Positions 1 to 13,719 of a stretch of 64,000 bases of DNA are shown here, piece by piece. How positions within the stretch are numbered: the first letter of the stretch is position 1; every line of letters begins with the position of its first letter. This DNA comes from Girardinichthys multiradiatus (lineage: Eukaryota > Chordata > Actinopteri > Cyprinodontiformes > Goodeidae): NCBI RefSeq assembly GCF_021462225.1, contig NC_061811.1:22966663-23030662 (forward strand), in the 5' to 3' direction. A program made the translations under genes and the position numbers. Below the pieces are notes generated by a model. That model did not search any database. It was not told the origin of the DNA and worked only from the letters and a program-made list of their open reading frames with translations.

Positions 1-225
1 CACACACTGACAGTGGTAGACTACATTGTAGCAGACTGGGGCCGACTGACAGAAGTGAGGCTGCCATACAATTGGCCCTTCCGGGTCCTCTGACCACCAT
101 CAGCAGACAAGGATGGTGAAGTCTCTTGCCCAAGGACACAAGAACTGAGACGGAAGGAGCGGGGGTTTGAACTGGTAACTCAATGGTTACAGGAGGAACC
201 ACTGTCGCCACTGTCACTGTCTAAA
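1..225. repeat. interspersed repeat fragment
   Basis: Contains CTTGCCCAAGGACACAAGAA, GGGGGTTTGAACTGGTAACT and CTGACAGAAGTGAGGCTGCC, a combination found in a common teleost LINE/SINE repeat. It is cut by the left edge. No coding frame. Confidence 0.6.
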
Positions 226-1180
226 CAGAAAATAAACATCCTGAAATCATCAAAAGTGAGTGAGTTGGGTTGCAGTACTCTTTTAAGACCTTATGTGGAG
301 TGAATTTTACATTAAAATCTAAGGAGCTTTTATGTTGAAAAATGTATAGTAGGGCTATAGGAGCATTACAAAAACACTAGATTAATCTAAATAAATTTTA
401 GCTATTTTTCTGTAGAAGGCTGGAGATATACTTTAACCATATGATTAGCTTTTTCTTTTAATGAAAATTATTTTTATATTGTAAAACATGAAATTCAGAA
501 ACTTAAAAATGGAAAAAAGTACGTTTTATCTTAACTGTTTTGATGTCACAGTGCTTTTTAGCAATTTATCTTTTTTTGTTTTTGTTTTGTTAGTAAGTAA
601 AGAAAATCACTGTTGAGGCAGACAAAGTAGTTAAGCTGATCAAGTTCTCTGATCTCTTTCAAAAATTAGAGTGCTTCTTACACCTCAGTGTCAAAATTAG
701 AAGGGATTAGTGCCACAAACAACTATAGGCGCAAGATTCTGTTTCTTCTGAACTCCAGACTCTAAAATTTAATTTAAGGATTTGCTCATAGCTAGTTTTT
801 TATTTATTTATTTTTTTTAAATTGCTAGTTTTTTAAGGAAATTTGACCTTATCTTTAAAACAGATTTGGACCCTTGAACAGGAAGTTTCAGAATTGCTGA
901 GGTTTGGTTTTGGTTTTTCAGTGTGCTGTTGCTAGTCAGAAGTGACAGCCTATATTTCGGCAGCCTGCACTTTTCCTCTCTGTCTCTGAGGGTGGTATCC
1001 CATCACTGCCATGCCTCAGTCTCCTCTCTGCACAATACTGCACTCAGCTCCTTATTATTAAGGCACATTTCCATTCCAATCTTCTTTTGGTACGCATGCT
1101 TTTATTTCTCTACTCACACTCCTTTTTTTTGCACTTTCTTTCTGCTGTCCTTCCTTGCATGAAAAGCAAAGGGAACGTCA
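226..1180. other. AT-rich unique sequence
   Basis: No gene, repeat family or regulatory signal is recognised. The 79-codon frame at 923 has no similarity I know. Confidence 0.6.
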
Positions 1181-1430
1181 GCCTTCTCTTGTCACGGTGG
1201 CTCCAATCAGTGGGGCCAAAGCTCAGGGATCATGTTTGATACTGTCAGATGGCCTGGAAAATTAAAAACCCAATTAAAGTGGCAGTCCAGAGGTCAGCTC
1301 TTCTGCATATCAAAAGCTCTCCTCCAGCTATTCTGCCCAAATTATATCCGTTAACAGCTCACTTTGCTTAGGCTGCAACAGCACAGCACTTAGGGCCGTA
1401 ATAAGTGCTTTCCTCACTCCTTTTTCAGTC
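1181..1430. promoter_or_regulatory. candidate conserved non-coding element
   Basis: Unique, moderate GC. Contains a MEIS core (CTGTCA at 1242-1247, the reverse of TGACAG) and CCAATTAAAGTGG homeodomain-like sequence. Judged only from texture and motifs. Confidence 0.3.
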
Positions 1431-3153
1431 AAATGAAATACAGATGAAGAAACCATTACAGTTAATTTTTCTTTGTTTCTTTATTTGAGCAAGGGAAAAA
1501 GGTTTGTCAACAGTGTGTTACGAATGCTGCGAGAGAAAGGAGTTTATTTTTAGATCTCTTTCTTTTTCCTCTCCATTATCCACACATGACATGCTACATT
1601 CCTGCTCATATTTGTTTTTAGCTTTTGAGAAATATCCACCGGCCATGCTCCCAATATGTCTTCCAATTCCTCTATCCCTCTTGTTCTTTTGTGTACCTTG
1701 TTTTACCCACAATTCATTAATTCCTGTACAGCAGTGGGGAGAAGACAGAGAGGAATGGCCAGCCGTGCTTAATGGCATGCGTCTAAGGCTGGGCTATTAA
1801 TATTCAGTCTTAATGCTTCTGATAACAGGGCTGTGGAGGGCGGGGGGTGCACCAAGAAGCTGTTGGTCCAGACAGCCTTATTAAGCAGCTGGAGTGGAAT
1901 GATGCTCACTCATGTCTGGGAGCGAATGCACAAGTAAACACATCTTCATGCACGCACGTTTACAGTACACACACCCACTTGCAGTCAAGACCAGTTGTCT
2001 TTAGGACTTCATACAGGGTGAGGGTCTTCCCACTTTTCCCTGCATGATAAAGGTTTGGTCTGTTGCATTTGTTGTTTGCAAAAACATCACAGCAGCAGCA
2101 TATGATAATCCTCTGCTTCATCTAAATAGATTATTTGGCTCATTAAATGACTTTGTCCAGATAAATTAAAAAGTCCTGTTGACATTCTTTCATTTAATAT
2201 TTTTTTATTTTCCTTCCTTCCTTGTTCTCTTTTTATAGCAACTACTTTACATTTGGTCTTTTTGCTCCAGCTAATTTACATTTAATGACATGATAATACA
2301 CATTAGCAGACTATTTCAAATAATTACAGCCTTTCAGCTGCTTTTTGCCATCACCTCTTTTGCCCAAATGTTCTTCCAATTCTTACATCCTCTGTTCCTT
2401 TTTCCCCCCTTAAACTTTTATATGTCTCATGGAAATAATAGGAAAGGCTTTCCCAAAGAAACAATATATAATAATATGTCAGAGGGACAGGAGAAGAAAA
2501 ATTGAGCAATTTTTTAAAATGGTGCTGAGCGGCAGGTTGAATAGGACATTAAGTTCTTTCTTTGGTAGTGGTGGGTATGTTTTTCTTGTCATGGTGATGT
2601 GGACTTACACGGACGCCAACAGAAGGTAGCAGCTCTCAGAAGTTAGGTAACAGCTCTCCTGTCAGGTTAAGAATGGCTTTTTTAATACACTAATATTTGC
2701 ATATACAGGCTGAAGATGCACTTTAATATGTTCTGTCATGCAGGTCCTTGTTTTAAAGTTAATTTAATTACATTAAATGAAGTCCCAAATTCAGCAAATA
2801 CCTTCAGGTTGGCAAAAATAATAAATAAAAATATATAAATAATTTAAATAAAAAAGTGTTTGGTAAAACCTGAGTAATCAGGTTCAGAACCAAAATAGGA
2901 ATGTTTCACATTTTGTATTTTACCTTGATTTACTGTTGTTCATTTAACAGCTGCACTCTCACCTTTCTATTATTGGTAGTTTCTATTTTCTATTTAGACC
3001 ATATGGCTTTCTGACCAGAGTGACACGTCATTTTCTTGAAAATAATAAAATATAAACCTTTCTAAGTACAGTATGTAGTCTATCCACCTACATCTGTCTT
3101 CACCTCTGTCTAATTAATACCTTTTATTTCTTAATGTTTCTAAAAGTTGCACA

Positions 3154-3184
<31 letters not shown>

Positions 3185-4959
3185 GGTTTCTGTTTGTGAC
3201 AATTGGTCCTGGTCTGGGAAGTTTTATTTGATTGTGTGTGGGATAGCAGAAGGAGGAGCTTACCCAGGGCCTCATTCATGCAAGATCCACCACTGCTCAT
3301 AATATGGTTAAATCACAAACAAATACTGCATTTAGTTTTTTTTTTGTTTGCAAACTAATAAACTATTCATAGAAATTTGATGTATTATTTTTTGCAAGTG
3401 AATTTCTTTAAATTTTAACACTTTCCTAAATATTTGCTGAAAAATATAACATTTTGAAGCCTGAAAGTTCTTAAAAAACAGAAAAAAACAAATAAAGGTA
3501 GGCAAAAAGGTTGAAATTATCTATCGAGTTTGGTCCGCTGACTCTCTTGTGTAGAAATAAGGGCAGGAGATTATGTCCAGAACTGTTCTGTGTTTAATCA
3601 CAACAGATTTCAAGTGAATATTACAAAAAGCATTTATTAAATATCTTTATTTTTATGCTCAGTCTTTTTCAGAGTATTTTTTAATATGCTATGTTATATA
3701 AGAGATTATAAAGAACTAAAGGGAAAATAATGTTACAATGTGCATCTGTTGTAGAAAAATGCAAGTTTTTCCACACAAACTTTTTTATTGAACAGCCCTG
3801 AAGAAAATCCTGAAAATATAAGTTCACAGTAAAGTAGTACGTACAGTACTACATTAAATATACTTGTGCAACAACCCTTTAGAAAGTGCAGGTTGGAACA
3901 AACATTTTGAAGTGGAACTTTCTTCTTAATTTACGTTCACAATACTGAAAGTTTTTACAAAAACATAGAAGCCTTTCCTGATTCTAGCCACAACTTATTC
4001 AGACCTTAACATTTGGAAACTGTTGTCTTCATTTCAGTCTATCATTTTAAATATTTGTCTGTAATATGTCACCTCTACCACACATGCACACACATATACA
4101 GAGTAGCAGAGCTATACATTGCAAAGTCTTCTAGTCCTGCAAAAAATAACACAAAAGGACAAAAGGAAAAGCTGAATGACATTCCCCTCAAAGCAGATTT
4201 GAGTCCTTTTAGCCATGTGTTTGAGGGCCTAATGAGAGAACACTGTTGGCACCCACAGTTCCCTGTGGTCCACAAAATGCTCTCCAGTTCATGGTGCCCT
4301 GCAGAGTGATCTCTGAACCTAATGACTCTGAAAGTGGGTTGACCATGCTGTTCCAGTCCTTTTGTAACAAGATGACAGATATTATGGATTGAACCAAACA
4401 CCATTAAAATTTAGGCCATAGGTGTGAAAGATGAAAAATGTTTAAACCCTATTCTGCATCACCTCAGGGAACGCCCATGCTGTCAAACAAACATATTTTG
4501 GCTCAGAAACTCCTATGGCAAAAATACAATTGCATGTGTCTTTGCTGGGTGAGTATGTAGCAATATTTGCCTGTGTAGGAGTGAAGGACATCGTTAATAA
4601 TACAATAATTTTCTATGTTATTGCTTTTTGTTCTCCGTAACATTGCGGGAACAAACCACGTGGAAGAGTAAGCAGAGCTCCCTTGTGGTGCCTGAATTAA
4701 TCTTTTCCTTGCTGTTGCACTGTAGTGGTCAAACAAATTAAACTCAACAGCAGTATGTTAGTAATTTTATGTAAATTAGGGTGTTAATGTTCTGTATCGT
4801 GCTGGTGACGATGGGCTGGTGTGTGTCTTCTCTGATGAATCTTGTCTACAGGCTGGGCTGGAAGTCAATGTTTGTTTGCCAAGAACCATCAACAGAGTGT
4901 CTTCATTTTTTAAAATAGACTGTCTTGTTCTGTTTGTACTTGATCCCAACTTTACTTTC
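1431..4959. other. AT-rich intergenic sequence
   Basis: Apart from the TTTC run nothing is recognised. Open frames here (1504-1800; 4013-4404) lack codon-usage or motif support. Confidence 0.55.
3156..3184. repeat. (TTTC)n microsatellite
   Basis: Seven TTTC units in AT-rich unique sequence. Confidence 0.93.
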
Positions 4960-5864
4960 CTCTTTTGACTTTCTCACTGTGAACAGCAATTTTCCTGGAT
5001 TTAGGTCTGGACTTTGAGTGGGCCATCCTAACACGTGATGCTGCATCAATTTAAGCCAATTTTTTTAGCTCTGGCTGTATAAATATACAGAAGATTTGGA
5101 AAGGTGAATCTCTACCCCCCTGAAGAAAAGAATCCCCACAGCATAATACTGCCACCACCATGTTTAACTGTGGTGAATGGTGTTTTCAGGGTTAGTTAGT
5201 ATCCTGTCATACTGTATGTAGTGTTTTGAATATAGGGCCAGACGTGTGCAGAGTGCAACTAATTTTGTCCTGCCAACATGTTGAGCTGTGAATCTCTGGA
5301 GCTGCTGACAGCCATGAGCCTCCTTGGGCATCTTAGTGATCTTCTGGGTCGGCTTGTCCGCTTGGGTGGACCATATCTTGGTAGGTTTGCAGTTTTGCCA
5401 TAATCCACTTTCAGGTAATGGGTGGAAAAGAAGCTTGGTATATTGTTTTATAAACTAACCCTGCTTTAAAACTTCCCTGACCTGTCTGCTATGTTCCCTT
5501 GTCTTCATGATGCTGTTTGTTCAGTAATGCGGTCTAAGAAACCTCTAAAGTCCTTCACTGTATTTATACTGAGATCAATTTACAGAGGTGGACATCTAAT
5601 TAGGGCATTTTGTGCTACCGGATTTTATTGAGGCGTATCAGAGTACAGGGGACAGAAAACAAATGCAGAGCACACTTTTTAAGATTTTTATAAGGAAAAA
5701 GGTTTTGGAAACCAAGTATCCTTCTCCTTTTATTTTATGCACTTCTTTGTGTTGTTAAATCAAATAATATAATTCCAATAAAATACACACAGCTTTGTGA
5801 TTGTAATGTGACAAAATGTGAAATAATTCCAGGGATAAGAATATTTGTACAAAGCACAGTATTT
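4960..5864 (-). mobile_element. Tc1-A copy 1, internally deleted
   Basis: Family-A landmarks in order on the plus strand: TTTAGGTCTGGACTTTGAGT, CCCCACAGCATAATACTGCC with ACCACCATG, TCTTGGTAGGTTTGCAGTTT, CTTCATGATGCTGTTTGTTC, AATGTGACAAAATGTGAAAT, and a TIR near ATATTTGTACAAAGCACAGT. The transposase would be on the minus strand but has no open frame. A segment between about 5045 and 5110 is deleted or diverged. Confidence 0.85.
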
Positions 5865-7178
5865 TCTTTCTGTTCTATCCTCTGCTGGCATCCATATGAT
5901 TTCCGTTACACATCCTCTTCTGGCTGGTACAATTTATACAGCACTGGAGGACTGCAGGATTTACACTGGATTTTTGTTTCAGCCATCTATGGAATTAAGA
6001 AGTGTATCCTTGCATTTCATTAAATCCTGCCTAATGAGATGACTGTCTCTCCCCAAAGAGCAGATGATAAAGTACTCCATGCCACGGTGCATAAATTAGC
6101 CTGGTGAGGTTAAATGCTGGAACTGACTCATGTTTCACAAGAGGACCCTATCCAGCAGTTAAATCAACTCACATAAATACTGCCAACTGCAGCCTTAATT
6201 CTCCTACCTTCTTAGAGCTTCCATTCAGACTAATGGATCTTTTTTTATCGTAACTAAATCAAAACAGAGTGGAGCAAAAGTAGCAATTTGTGGTTTGTCT
6301 GTGCACTGTTTGGTCGATAGGTTTTTGTTCCAAAAAACGTTAAGATTCAATTTCAACATTTTATTATTGTTGGAATGTGTTTGAATTTTTATGCTAACAT
6401 AAAGTTTAACATGCACAGTACAATTTTGACTAGAGTGGTTACAAATCAGTAACAAGTGGTCATTAAATGCCGCATTTCTGTTTGTATCCCTTCTGCTTTG
6501 ATAATACAGAAAAAAGAAAAACAAATGAGTGCTGATGATTGGTTTGATCTGGTTCAGCCTTAATTACATTATGAGAAGCCACACATATGGCTCGTGCACC
6601 TTGACAGGGCCATTTCTGGTATGGTATCATTACCGGTGATGAGGAAACTCACCAGATTTCCTTTCATGATTTTTTGCTGCAATTGCACCACAGATACACA
6701 TTTTCACATGCCTTCTAAAATGCTTGAGGGGGGTGGAAAAGAGAGAAATCCTTCAGTCAAATGTCTCATTTGATCATGACTTCTAATTGAAAGATAATTT
6801 TCCTAAAGTCTTTCAAACACCTGACAGCTCCACCATTTCTGTCCTTTTCACCATATTTTTTCCATGTTTTATAAGATGCTCCTGGCTGAGTGAGAGTTCT
6901 TGGGGGTGCACTGAGAGTTTTGCTGATTTTTCAGATATGTTGAGCTTTTGGGTCCACGTGGCTGTAATGGACTTATTCGCAAGCAGTCCTTGTCTCTCTA
7001 ATTAGTGGTCCCCCCTCGAGCCGTAACAAGGGCACTGACGAGAAAGGCTTTTTCCCAATGATAATGTGAATGGATACCTGCAGGGGTAGATTTCTGCACT
7101 GTTCCTCATCCTGTCAGCCACTCTGAGTAACACGGGGGCTTAATGAACCTGAAAACAAGACACTGCGTGCAGTGAGGG

Positions 7179-7180
<2 letters not shown>
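5865..7180. other. unique intergenic sequence with a possible conserved element
   Basis: Non-repetitive. The stretch 6540-6790 has a TGACAG core at 6602-6607 and GATTACAT-like homeodomain steps, and could be a conserved element (low confidence). No gene is seen. Confidence 0.4.

Positions 7181-7221
<41 letters not shown>
7181..7221. repeat. (GT)n microsatellite
   Basis: Twenty uninterrupted GT units between unique flanks. Confidence 0.97.
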
Positions 7222-7224
<3 letters not shown>

Positions 7225-7929
7225 CTGTCAGGTGGGTACAGTATAGCACCTTAGAATTGGTTTTGGAACAGTACTGTTTATGTAGATGTATATGTACCTC
7301 CATATATTCGGACGTATTAGGGATTTGACGGTACATTCAGCTTGCTACCTCTGGCTACTTGGCTACCTCTGTTTCTGGGAAAAAAAATGAATATAATAAT
7401 GTAAAGATTTCAGGGAGAACAAGTTGTGTTCAGACTAATATTCTCAGTGTAGGATAATTCAGTCCAGGTTTCAATTTTGAATTTGTTGCATTTTTTAAAA
7501 TCTTATTCTAAGCAGGGTCTAATGCTTTAAAAGCATTGAGAATTCTCCCTCTTTGTGTTTTTATAAAGAGTACAAAGGTTTCAGAAATCTAAAACTGTGT
7601 ATTAAATATCCCTGTTTAACATAGAATTTTCAGTGTCCAGTTTAACCTCTCTAAATATGTTAGATTCGTGTCCTGACTAATTAAGCTGATGATGATTCCA
7701 ATATTTTGCATTCCTCGTTTTTTCTTTTCCCTTTAAATGAGTGTTAGGTAGAACTGTAGGATTCTAGGCCGTAAAATCTCTTTCTTTAAATTCCTGAGAG
7801 ACCTATAATGATGCATGATGTCCTAATTTCTTAAATGCTGTGTTACTTTTATGACAAATGCGTACATTACACGTTTCAAAAAGTCCCAGTTTTGTCTTGT
7901 TTTCCACAGAATATTTTTCCCATTAATGA
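7222..7929. other. AT-rich intergenic sequence, nothing recognised
   Basis: No frames, repeats or motifs worth naming. Confidence 0.55.
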
Positions 7930-8640
7930 TCATGGAGATCGTTAATCTGTGTTTTGGAAAATCTGAAATTGGCTTTTGTGTGTGGGAACAGGGGAACCAA
8001 CTATCTTTTGGGCCATTTCAGTGATTCTCTGGAGCACTTTTCTCTGAGCCACTGTACAGCTGGTGCACCACACACAAATGCAGTAGGTCATCATGCTCTT
8101 AATAGAGCACCAATTAAAGGACACCAGCAGTTTCTGTGTGATGTTATGTCTCCTGAGCACCCTCAGGAAGTACAGTCTCTGCTGGGCCTTTTTCAGCAGC
8201 TCAGAGGTGTTCATGCTTCAGGTCAGGTCCTCCTTGATGTGTACTCCCAGGAAGCAGAAGTCAGCCACCCTCTCCTCACAGTCCTCACTGATGATCAGTG
8301 GTGAAATGTCCCTTCTCGTTGTACTACAAATCCAGTATTATCTCATTGGTCTTGGAGATAATGAGCAGCAAGTTGTTCTCTATGCACCACACTGTCAGCC
8401 GCTCCACCTTGTCCATATATGCGGACTCATTCCTTCCAGAGATGAGCCCCCCCACTGTGGTGTCATCTGTAAATTTGACAATGTTGTTGTGGTGAGCGGG
8501 GAGGCTGTTGTAGGTGTAGAGGATGTGTAGAGCAAGAGGCTCAACATAAAACCCTGTAGAGAGTCGGGGCCGAAGATGCAGGTTAACCCAGTCTGACCCT
8601 CTGGCTGTGACTCAACATGAATCTGTGGATTCACATGCAG
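7930..8640 (-). mobile_element. non-LTR retrotransposon fragment (Rex1/CR1-like), 3' part
   Basis: Minus-strand frame 7942-8214 reads LLKKAQQRLYFLRVLRRHNI and then MMTYCICVWCTSCTVAQRK, the well-known region after RT in fish LINEs. Another minus frame at 8395-8634 contains a frameshifted RT part (LQGFMLSLLLYTSS; then TTTTLSNLQMTPQWGGSS, where the FADD box would be). Frameshifts and stops mean it is dead. Clade assignment is from memory. Confidence 0.7.
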
Positions 8641-8684
8641 CCAAGTGAGGCCTGCAATGCTTTAGATATTGATTTTATTCTTTT

Positions 8685-9030
8685 GTGACCTCCTGGATGA
8701 GTCGTTCACTCTTGGAGTAATTTAGGACATCATTACTTCTGGGAATGTTCACCACTGTTCCATATTTTATCAGTTTGTGAATAATTGATCTTACTGTGGT
8801 TTCCTGGAATGCCAAAGCCTTAAAAATGGTTTTGTAACCCTTTACAAACTGGAATGATGACTTTGTTTTTCATCTGTTCCAGAACTGCTTTAGTTTGGGG
8901 TATGACGTGTTGCTGTTTGAGATCTTTTAGTCTACTTCGTATCAGACAGGTTCATTTTTGTATGTCCTCAGGTTTTTCATTGTATGAGACCGGAATAGGT
9001 TTGACGGTCTGAAATATTTAAGTGTGGCAG
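8685..9030 (-). mobile_element. Tc1-B fragment, N-terminal transposase part
   Basis: Reads antisense through the DNA-binding half of a Tc1-like transposase: GTTCACCACTGTTCCATATT, TTGATCTTACTGTGGTTTCC, ATGCCAAAGCCTTAAAAATG, and ends in a family-like AGACAGGTTC. No open frame remains. It is the same family as the copy at 10600-11450. Confidence 0.7.
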
Positions 9031-10599
9031 ACGATGATGAGTATAGTTACTTGTCTATTGGAATTAATGATTTTTTAGCTGTAAAGTTGAAAAGAGACCC
9101 TGAGTAAGAGAAATAAGGTGTACGTTGTGTAAGAGTAAGAGGTTCCGAGTTAACCTACACTCTGCTTTCCTGCTGGACATGTATTGTGATATGTGTGTGC
9201 TGCCTGTGAGATGGTCTGACTGATAACTTGACACCACAAAGATGTATATCTGGAATGCATGCAATGTCACAAACGTCATGTGTGATCGATCGAACACCAC
9301 ACCGTCTATGTGAGAGGTCATTGCTCTCCATACACAGCCTTAGGGGAGGAACGGGGGACAGAACGCCTGGTCAGCACACGGTCACATTTTGGATGCATGG
9401 TTCTTCCTCCCTGCCCTCCTGGGTGTGTAATGAGCTGAGTTGTTGTTGGTGAAGCACACGTCACTCCATGTGACATTAGGCTCAATCAGTCCTGCCATAA
9501 ATGACCCCATTGCTTTACCTTGGAATGCCAGGCCCTTCCAGTGTAAGACTGCAGCTACCTTTCTGAAGCTTGTTGACACTGAATGATATGCTTGTTTATT
9601 ATGGCAGATAGGTGTCATGTCAGACAAGCATTAAATCCTTGCAAAGTGAACCTTTCAATTTTTTTCTTTCCAGTAAAACTGCTGCTGACCAAAGTGGGTA
9701 TGCAATGATTGCCCAAATCTATGACAGACCACAGAAAACTAGACAAAACAAGATGGAATGAAGAAAAAACTGACGAATTATCGACCGCTTGGGTGTGATG
9801 GAAGCAGAGAGACAGAGAGAATGAGCAAAAACAAGAATAGAATGAGAGAAAGATGAAGAGACACAGAAAAAGATAGAGAAATGGAACCACAGATGTGGCA
9901 GGGCCTCGGGCAGTACAAGTCATTATGGTGTAAACTGCTCCGGTGGTGATGTTGTGGTGAGAGCAGAGGGGTCACCATCTCGTGGGTTTGTCAGGTTGTG
10001 CATGCATGCGTATGCATAAGCAGACACACACAGAGGAAGCTGAAAGAACATCTGGATACATGCCACCTGCCTGGAGGAAGTCATCTAGTTTAGACGCAGT
10101 GCAGGAGGGGCTTTGTCCCTTCCTGGATGTGCAACCTTCATGCTAGCTTGCACCACTGGGAGAGGATGGAGGACAAAGTGGAGAGTGAAGAGCGTGCAAA
10201 CCCAGACGCATTTAACAGGGATTAGGTGTTCAGGTAAACACGGATGTCGTGACGGGAAACGCTCGCCCTGCGGTCTCAGCTGCAGAGTCCTGTTTTTTTT
10301 TAAAGTTGCCTATAAATCCCTGGTGTGTGATTGAGTGGGTTTTAACTCAGCAACCCATTCAAACTAAATTATAAGACATTAACAGAAAAAAACAGAGTAC
10401 AGATACAAATTCCATAAACAACAAATAAAGTAAAGAAAAAATGCTTTTTTTGTAACACTTTAACATTTGAAATCATCTCACAAGCTTTGGTGTCAGACAA
10501 AGATTAAACAAAAAAGCTGTTTTCAAATGAGGATTTTTTTAGGGGAAAAATCTATTCTTCTTATCTATGTCTTAAAAAGTTATTACCCCTCTCTTGATA
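9031..10599. other. intergenic sequence, nothing recognised
   Basis: Mixed composition with an A/G-rich stretch at 9780-9890. The minus frames at 9615-9978 mirror this purine run and are not gene-like. Confidence 0.5.
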
Positions 10600-11450
10600 A
10601 ATCCTGAATTAGTGGTATCAAGCACAGTTTTTCATAAAGTGATTATTAGAATCAATAAATTACTTAAACAAACTCGCCTTGCAACAGTGGGCTAAATGAT
10701 GTAAAAAAAGACATTATGCCCCCAAAAATTCAAGAACAGATGACAAACAAAGTCACTGTCAGTCTGGAAAGGGTTGCAGAGCCATTTCTAAGACTGCATC
10801 TCCAGTGAAATCCAGTTAGAGCCATTATCCACTAATAGAGAAAACATGGAACAGTAGTGAACCTTTCCAGGAGTAGCCAGCCTACCAAATAACTCACTAC
10901 CCAGAACATTCAAAGTACTGCAGACCTTACTTACCTTTATTTAAGGTCGATCTTTATGATTCAACAATAAAAAAGAGGCTGGACAAAAATCTAAGTGTGT
11001 GTTCCTTTACATCTGGTGTAAAACTAAGACAGCATTTTAGAAAGAGAACATCATGCCTACAGTTGAACAAGGCAGTGGTAGTTTGATGGTCTGGGGTTGC
11101 TTTACTGCAACATGACCTATATGATTTACCATAATCAATGGAGCATTGACCGCTGCTTTCAATGATCAGAAGCACACCGGCTTTGAATGGCTCAATAGAT
11201 ACAACCACAAAGAAGGTTTTGGAGTGGCCTTTTCAAAGGCAGGACTTACATCTAATTGAAATGCTGCGGCATGACCTTAAAGAGGATGTTCATGTTGGAA
11301 AACCTCAAGCGAAGTAAACAACGGATTGTTAGTTAGCACAAACGCTCACTGGTTGTTGCAGCTGCCAGGGCTAGCACAACCAGTTAGGGGCCAATTTTAT
11401 TTCCACATAGGACCAAATAGTTTTTTTCCCAGTGTTTGTATTTGCTTAGG
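10600..11450 (+). mobile_element. Tc1-B copy, decayed
   Basis: Sense-strand transposase remains on plus: GAGCCATTATCCACTAATAG, AAACATGGAACAGTAGTGAA, TTACATCTGGTGTAAAACTA, GGTAGTTTGATGGTCTGGGG with TTGCTTTACTGC, TTTGGAGTGGCC and CTGCGGCATGACCTTAAAGA, and an end with ACCAGTTAGGGGCCAATTTT. Stops and indels break all frames; the central part is shortened. The left TIR region before 10600 is diffuse. Confidence 0.75.
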
Positions 11451-12934
11451 TTATCTTTGCTGAAATTAGATATTAGTATAAGGATTTAAGACAAAGACCA
11501 AAAACATGGCAAAAAAGAAAAGAAAAATAACTCAACAAAATCTGTCCTTTTTTAAAGGACTGCATTTTGTTTGTAGGATTTCTTTTTCAGAACAGAAATC
11601 TGAGACGAACGCCTCAAAGCTCTAAGTATTGACCATCTGGCACAAGCCCAAGCTAGCATGCCTCAAAACAATTGCATTCATTAGCTTAATTTATCATGGT
11701 GGTAAGCTCAATTTACTTTTGCTAGCGCGAGGCTGGCTCATTAAGATTCAGTCTGCCGTTTCCTCAGGCCGCCCTGTGATCATTTACGTGGGGTTCACAC
11801 ATTTTGGAACCAGATAGGAAGCGCTCTTGGGTTGGGGTTATCTGCGGGACCTGCTCAAATAAAGAGACAGGATTTGAAAGAGGTTCTGGAGGTAAATGAG
11901 AGAATGAGGAGATATGGGGGGGGGGGGGGGGGGGGGGTGTCAGCAGAGGAGTGATCTACAGAAGAATGCCGTTGAGAAGAAGTGGCATGAAAGAAAGGCC
12001 CAGCCGAGTGACAGAATGGATGTTACAAGGCTGGGGTGGAAGAGGAATGGAGAAACAGCAAGGAAAGGGAGGCACGTGACTAAATGTATTCTGAAAACTG
12101 AACAGCAGATGTCTTGCATGGAACTCCTTTGTTGCCTGAACAGCAGGACCCTGCACTTCAGTGGACTCACTTCACACTGCATTCATTTGCCTGCCAGCTG
12201 CCAATTTAGGGTAGCGAGAGTGAAAGAGAAAGAAAAGAAAAAGAGGAGATGGAAGGGTGGCTCACACCAGTCCGTTTCTCCCCTCCCACTGCACGTCTTG
12301 CAGAGAGGCTGCCATTCGGTCCTGTCTTTCCCCCCGGTGGCTTGTACAATTAGTGATCTGCATAACCACCCACACCTTCACGCACTGCTCTTACAGAACG
12401 GGGCGGGGTGACTGCCTTTGTCTTTTGGCTGCTGTACAATTGAGATGCTTTGGACTTGGATGGAAGCCAGAGTATGTGGTACAAAACTGCACGGTTCTGA
12501 TGGATGACGGATACTCCTGGAGTCTCGTTTCCTCATGCAGCCGATTTGGCAGATCTGAGATGAACTGCATCAGCTGCCATCAACAGCCCTTTTGTTAAAA
12601 CACCTTCTAAGCCATGGCAAGGGAGAATTTAGTGAATTGCATGCTCCTATTGTGGTCCCAGGTACCTTTGCTCAATAGAGAAGCGCTCTCATTAAGACGA
12701 TAAAGCCCACAGTTCATTAACGCCTGGAAGAAAACAAATTTACACCCCTCTGCTAAGTGATGTGGGCCTAGGCGTCATAGTATCAGGGTTTGGTGAAAGT
12801 GGCTGTGTGAGGCAGGATTAAGACGACTTCCTTTTCAACTTCACAGTATACCTGATGCTTGCAATCTACCTGAGAACCAAAGTAAGAACCATCTTACTTT
12901 GGGCCGCATGTCTTCGATGTGTAATCATAAAATT
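11451..12934. other. intergenic sequence with two possible conserved elements
   Basis: Unique sequence around the poly-G run. 11620-11830 (AACAATTGCATTCATTAGC) and 12600-12780 (AATTGCATGCTCC; TCATTAAGACGATAAAG) have homeodomain/POU-like motifs. The 165-codon frame at 11914 begins in the G-run and is not supported as a gene. Confidence 0.4.
11916..11937. repeat. poly-G run of 22
   Basis: Twenty-two consecutive G on the plus strand. Such a run can fold as a G-quadruplex; it could also be length-miscalled. Confidence 0.95.
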
Positions 12935-13268
12935 AAAGAGAAATCTTACATGGTTTTTAATTTAGGTCTTTATTAAAAAACAATTGAATTACACTCCAGT
13001 GTCAATACTTCATAGAACCAACTTTTGTTGCAATGGAGGCGCACGTCTTTTGTTTAACTTTGCACATCTAGATAATGAAAGTTTTGCCTATTCCTCTTTG
13101 CAAAAATAGATCAGTCTCAGTCAGACTGGATGGAAAGTGTCTTCGAACATCCATTTTCAAGTCTTGCCACAGGTTCTTGGTTGGATTTATATCTAATCTG
13201 TTTCATTGTAGCCCTGGCTTTATGTTTATAGTCATTGTTCTGCTGGAAGATGAACCTCTGCCCCAGTC

Positions 13269-13603
13269 TTAACTCTTTTGCAGCCTATAAAAGGTTTGCT
13301 TCCAGGATTGTCCTGTAGTTTGCTCTATCTTCATATTACCTCTGACCAACTTCTCTATCCCTGCTAAAGAAAAGCATCCCCACAGCATGATACTGCCACC
13401 ACCATACTTCACTGTGGGAATGGTGTGTTCAGGGTGATGTGCAGTGTTAGTTTCCAATCAAACATAGCATTTTGCATATAGACCAAAAAGTTATTTTTTA
13501 GTTTGATTTGACCAGAGTGCCCTCTACCATGTTTGTTGTGTCTCACGCACGGTTTATGGCAAACAGAATTTCTTCTGGCTTTTCTTGGCTTTTTTTGCCA
13601 CAA
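13269..13603 (-). pseudogene. Tc1-A transposase remnant
   Basis: Two overlapping minus frames contain [20 protein letters not shown] and [17 protein letters not shown], the middle of a Tc1-type transposase catalytic domain. Stops and frameshifts end both; the glutamate-containing region is lost. Confidence 0.75.
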
Positions 13604-13719
13604 GGGCAGATTTGTGGAGTGCTCAACTACCAGTTGACAGATTGTCCCTACAGCTTCTCTACAAATACCACACCCTTTTGGAAACTGTGTTTTGGTAATT
13701 CATGTTCAACGCTTGTGGT

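Noticed and set aside
11914..12411. 165-codon plus-strand open frame beginning with glycines
   Set aside because: Starts in the 22-G run; no motif or splice context supports a gene.
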